Assembly: GCF_000498475.1 (NCBI RefSeq) | Contig: NZ_AVBI01000014.1 | Coordinates: 186,001-250,000, forward strand | Reading direction: 5' to 3' | Source of the DNA: Flavobacterium cauense R2A-7 | Lineage (GTDB): Bacteria; Bacteroidota; Bacteroidia; Flavobacteriales; Flavobacteriaceae | Length of the DNA: 64,000 nt | Shown: piece by piece, positions 61,788-64,000 of the stretch | How the letters are laid out: each line of letters starts with the position of its first letter | Numbering within the stretch: position 1 is the stretch's first letter | Translations under genes and position numbers: made by a program | The notes under the pieces: generated by a model | Database searches by the model: none | Told to the model about the DNA's origin: nothing | What the model saw: the letters and a program-made list of their open reading frames with translations, nothing else

Positions 61788-62297
61788 TTAGAATCCTAAT
61801 TCTTTTTTAACATCAGCTAATAAGTTTGGACCGTCTGCAACGATAACTCCGCTTCCGCTTGTTGCATCCAATACGTATTGGTATCCTTTCGCTTTCGCTA
61901 CTTTTTGAATAGCAGTTCTGGCTTTGTCCATGATTGGTTTTACAAGATCCATTTCTTTTTGTTGCAATTCTTTTTGTGCAGTGTCTCTGTATTGTTGGAT
62001 ACGGGAACCCATATCCTGCATTTCTTTTGCACGGGTTTCGTTAACAGCTTCGGTTACAGTTGTAGCTTCCGATTCGTATTTTTTCATTTTATTTTGGTAC
62101 TCAGTTACCATGGTTTTGTATTCGTTGTCGTAAGTCTCGCTTATTTTTTTAACCTGAGCCTGAGCGGTTTTCATTTCCGGCATTGTAGTCATCAATTCCT
62201 GAACGTCGATGTGCGCCACTTTAGCCTGAGCCGACATTGTTTGATTAGCACCCATGAAAAGTGCGGCAGCGATAAGTAAAGTTTTTAATTGTTTCAT
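61788..62297 (-). CDS. OmpH/Skp-family periplasmic chaperone
   Basis: 169 residues. A signal peptide (about 1-23, ending MSAQA) precedes the OmpH pattern: AKVAHIDVQELMTTMPEMKTAQAQ, then a long charged coiled coil (about 50-120) and the C-terminal strand region KVAKAKGYQYVLDATSGSGVIVADG. Skp-type chaperones bind unfolded outer-membrane proteins on the way to BamA. It pairs with the larger ompH gene upstream and the bamA gene beyond; minus strand. Confidence 0.93.
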   Translation of the reverse strand: MKQLKTLLIAAALFMGANQTMSAQAKVAHIDVQELMTTMPEMKTAQAQVKKISETYDNEYKTMVTEYQNKMKKYESEATTVTEAVNETRAKEMQDMGSRIQQYRDTAQKELQQKEMDLVKPIMDKARTAIQKVAKAKGYQYVLDATSGSGVIVADGPNLLADVKKELGF

Positions 62298-62320
62298 TGT
62301 TAAAATAGTTGTTAATGATT

Positions 62321-63340
62321 TTAATTTTTGTTTTCCTCTTTTTTCTTTTTCAAAGCTTCTTCTTTTTCTTTTTTAGCTTTTTCCCGGTCTTCTATTATTT
62401 TTTTGCGTTTTTCATCCAGAATTTTTTTTCTTTCGTCAAGTAGTTTCTGGCGTTCTTCCACTGCGGTTTTACGTTTTTCTTCCGCGTCTGTTTTTTTCTT
62501 TACCATTATGGAATCCGTTGCGGCTTTTTCAGCAGTTTTATTCGCAGCAACAGTATTTCCTTTTTCGTCTTTACTGTTTTCTTTTTTCCCGGCTTTATTT
62601 TTTCGTTCTTCCAGTTGTTGTTTTCTGCGATCTTCTATGGCTTTTTTCTTTTCAGCAGCAGCCAGTTTTCGTTCTTCTGCCAATTTTTCTCTGGCGGCTT
62701 TTTTCTCGTCAAGTTTTTTCTGTCTTTCAATCTGATCCGGATTTTCGGCTGCCATATCATCTAAAGCGTCCTGTTTTTCCTGTTCTTTTACCTGTTTTTT
62801 AGACATCTGCTCTTTCTTTTGAGCTCTTACCAATACTCTTAAAACACGATCGCTAAGATCGAAGCGTTGTGCGGCAAAAAGCATGGTCATGTCGGAAGAC
62901 TTGTCAAATACAAAATCGTATTTCTGTGCTTCGGCAATATCCTGAACGGCTGTAAAAACCTGATCCTGTATTGGTTTTATTAATGTAGCTTTCTGAATCA
63001 TCAGGTCGCCGTTGGGACCGAATCGTTTTTGCTGGTAATCCAATAAATCTTTTTCAAGGAACGCAATGGCTTCTTCTCTTTCTGCAATCAATTCTTTGGT
63101 TAGAAGAACCTTTTCGGTATTCAAATTATCTTTAAGCCTGTTGATTTCAGTTTTTTTAACCTCAATCTCCTGTTTCCAGACCTGTGCTTTTTGTTCGAGT
63201 TGGTTTTTTGCTTCGGCATAATCAGGAGCTTTCTCCAGAATATAGTCCATGTCGATGTATCCAACTTTTACCCCTTTACCTTGGGCATTAGCGGCTGAAA
63301 AAGCCAGAGCAACAAGTGCGATTAAAAAATATTTTCTCAT
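62321..63340 (-). CDS. OmpH/Skp-family chaperone with long charged C-terminal extension
   Basis: 339 residues from ATG 63340; the frame further upstream would start inside bamA. A signal peptide (about 1-19, ending AANAQ) is followed by the OmpH core (VKVGYIDMDYILEKAPDYAEAKNQLEQ; IAEAQKYDFVFDKSSDMTMLFA). After the core (about residue 170) comes a 165-residue Lys/Glu/Arg-rich extension predicted to be coiled coil (repeats of EERKK, EEKRK and KKKEE), twice the usual Skp length. Lies between bamA and the shorter ompH. Confidence 0.9.
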   Translation of the reverse strand: MRKYFLIALVALAFSAANAQGKGVKVGYIDMDYILEKAPDYAEAKNQLEQKAQVWKQEIEVKKTEINRLKDNLNTEKVLLTKELIAEREEAIAFLEKDLLDYQQKRFGPNGDLMIQKATLIKPIQDQVFTAVQDIAEAQKYDFVFDKSSDMTMLFAAQRFDLSDRVLRVLVRAQKKEQMSKKQVKEQEKQDALDDMAAENPDQIERQKKLDEKKAAREKLAEERKLAAAEKKKAIEDRRKQQLEERKNKAGKKENSKDEKGNTVAANKTAEKAATDSIMVKKKTDAEEKRKTAVEERQKLLDERKKILDEKRKKIIEDREKAKKEKEEALKKKKEENKN

Positions 63341-63378
63341 AACGTTGATAAAGTTAATTTCAACTATCATGCCAAACT

Positions 63379-64000
63379 TTAAAATTGTTGGCCAATGATG
63401 AAATGGGTTTGCCATCCGCTTTTTTGGGTTTCGCCCGGAAGTGCATCAAATCCGTGGGCAAAGTCAATCCCTAATAAACCGAAAGCCGGCATAAATACTC
63501 TCAAACCAAATCCTGCCGAACGTTTTAAAGCAAACGGATTGTATCCTTTAAAGGAATCGTAGGATGCACCTCCTTCAACGAAGGTGAGGGCGTAAATTGA
63601 AGCGGATTGCGCCAATGTAATTGGGTAACGTAACTCCAATGAAAACTTATTGTAAATTGTTCCTCCTGTTTGTTGTCCTCGTTTTGGTCCTGATTCAATA
63701 ATTGGCGCTAAGGATTGATTCGGATAACCTCTTAACTGGATCATTTCACGACCGTCCATAGAGAAATTCGCCAATCCGTCTCCTCCTAAATAAAATCTTT
63801 CAAACGGTACCAGACCTCTGTCGCTGTTGTAAGCGCCCAAGAATCCGAATTCTCCCAATGAGCGTAAAACAAGCTTCTCGTATACTTTCGTATACCAATC
63901 TGCTTTGAATTTAATTTTATAATATTCTAACCAGTTAAAACGTTTTTGATCCACTTTAGCTGCGTCGGCAGCGGCTAAGTGATAATCGTTATTGGCTACA
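63379..64000 (-). CDS. bamA: Outer-membrane assembly factor BamA, partial at right edge
   Basis: The frame is open from the right end of the window (no in-frame start needed) to the stop at 63379. About 206 residues of the C-terminal barrel are visible; the POTRA domains lie outside. Landmarks are ERFYLGGDGLANFSMDGREMIQLRGY and the ending FGLRVFMPAFGLLGIDFAHGFD...FIIGQQF with terminal Phe. BamA inserts outer-membrane proteins. The two ompH genes downstream are in the same orientation and belong to the usual Bacteroidota bamA-ompH-ompH cluster. Confidence 0.9.
   Translation of the reverse strand, partial: VANNDYHLAAADAAKVDQKRFNWLEYYKIKFKADWYTKVYEKLVLRSLGEFGFLGAYNSDRGLVPFERFYLGGDGLANFSMDGREMIQLRGYPNQSLAPIIESGPKRGQQTGGTIYNKFSLELRYPITLAQSASIYALTFVEGGASYDSFKGYNPFALKRSAGFGLRVFMPAFGLLGIDFAHGFDALPGETQKSGWQTHFIIGQQF

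Noticed and set aside
62328..62735. Plus-strand ORF of 135 residues rich in Ser and Phe
   Set aside because: Shadow of the charged coiled-coil extension of the OmpH-like protein.

Overview
The window looks like chromosomal core sequence from a member of the Flavobacteriaceae (Bacteroidota), close to Flavobacterium. The evidence is a gliding-motility/type IX secretion (T9SS) gene set (sprA, remB, a PorP/SprF-like protein and a secreted protein with a T9SS sorting tail), a complete alternative complex III operon fused to cytochrome oxidase genes, promoters of the Bacteroidota type (TAnnTTTG at -7), few recognisable Shine-Dalgarno sites, and intrinsic terminators of the type common in this group. 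Base composition and codon use are even. I saw no rRNA, tRNA, CRISPR array, insertion sequence or integrated phage, and no gene-free stretch longer than about 275 bases.

Layout: (1) 1-5.6 kb: a partial universal stress protein facing left, then rimP-nusA-infB, preceded by a terminator-like leader hairpin. (2) 5.7-8.7 kb: an accessory patch with a secreted tail-collar protein, a T9SS cargo, an unknown secreted protein and a YflT-like stress protein. (3) 8.7-11.9 kb, minus strand: SPOR protein, unknown membrane-anchored protein, TonB-dependent receptor. (4) 12.1-23.6 kb: actABCDEF followed by cytochrome c oxidase subunits II and I, an electron route from quinol to oxygen. (5) 23.7-33.2 kb: MepB-like protein, amino-acid permease, a Fe-S/acetyltransferase pair, ruvB, queG, DUF2062, a phospholipase-D protein, malic enzyme and ruvA. 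(6) 33.2-44.9 kb: sprA-gcvH-vanZ-deoC-remB, a gliding/T9SS neighbourhood, and an SRPBCC gene with an apparent frameshift in an A8 tract. (7) 45-50 kb: heme O synthase, oxidase subunits III, III and IV, two Sco-like proteins, DUF420 and a small CxxC membrane protein; this completes and assembles the oxidase whose subunits I and II lie in region 4. (8) 50-59 kb: DUF4403 lipoprotein, TolC plus HlyD adaptor, tsaB, MscS, YyaL-like protein, dodecin, Nfu. (9) 59.3-64 kb: PorP/SprF-like protein, gamma carbonic anhydrase, and on the minus strand bamA (partial)-ompH-ompH-murI.

The strongest themes are aerobic respiration (regions 4 and 7), outer-membrane and T9SS biogenesis (regions 6 and 9), and translation/transcription housekeeping (region 1). 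I found no clearly new multi-gene system. The most notable leads are the leader hairpin before rimP-nusA-infB, the structured intergenic repeat between ruvB and queG, the A8 frameshift at 44344-44351, a Sco-like protein without copper cysteines, and a TonB-C-like domain at the N-terminus of RemB. All family assignments come from reading the translated sequences, without a database search.
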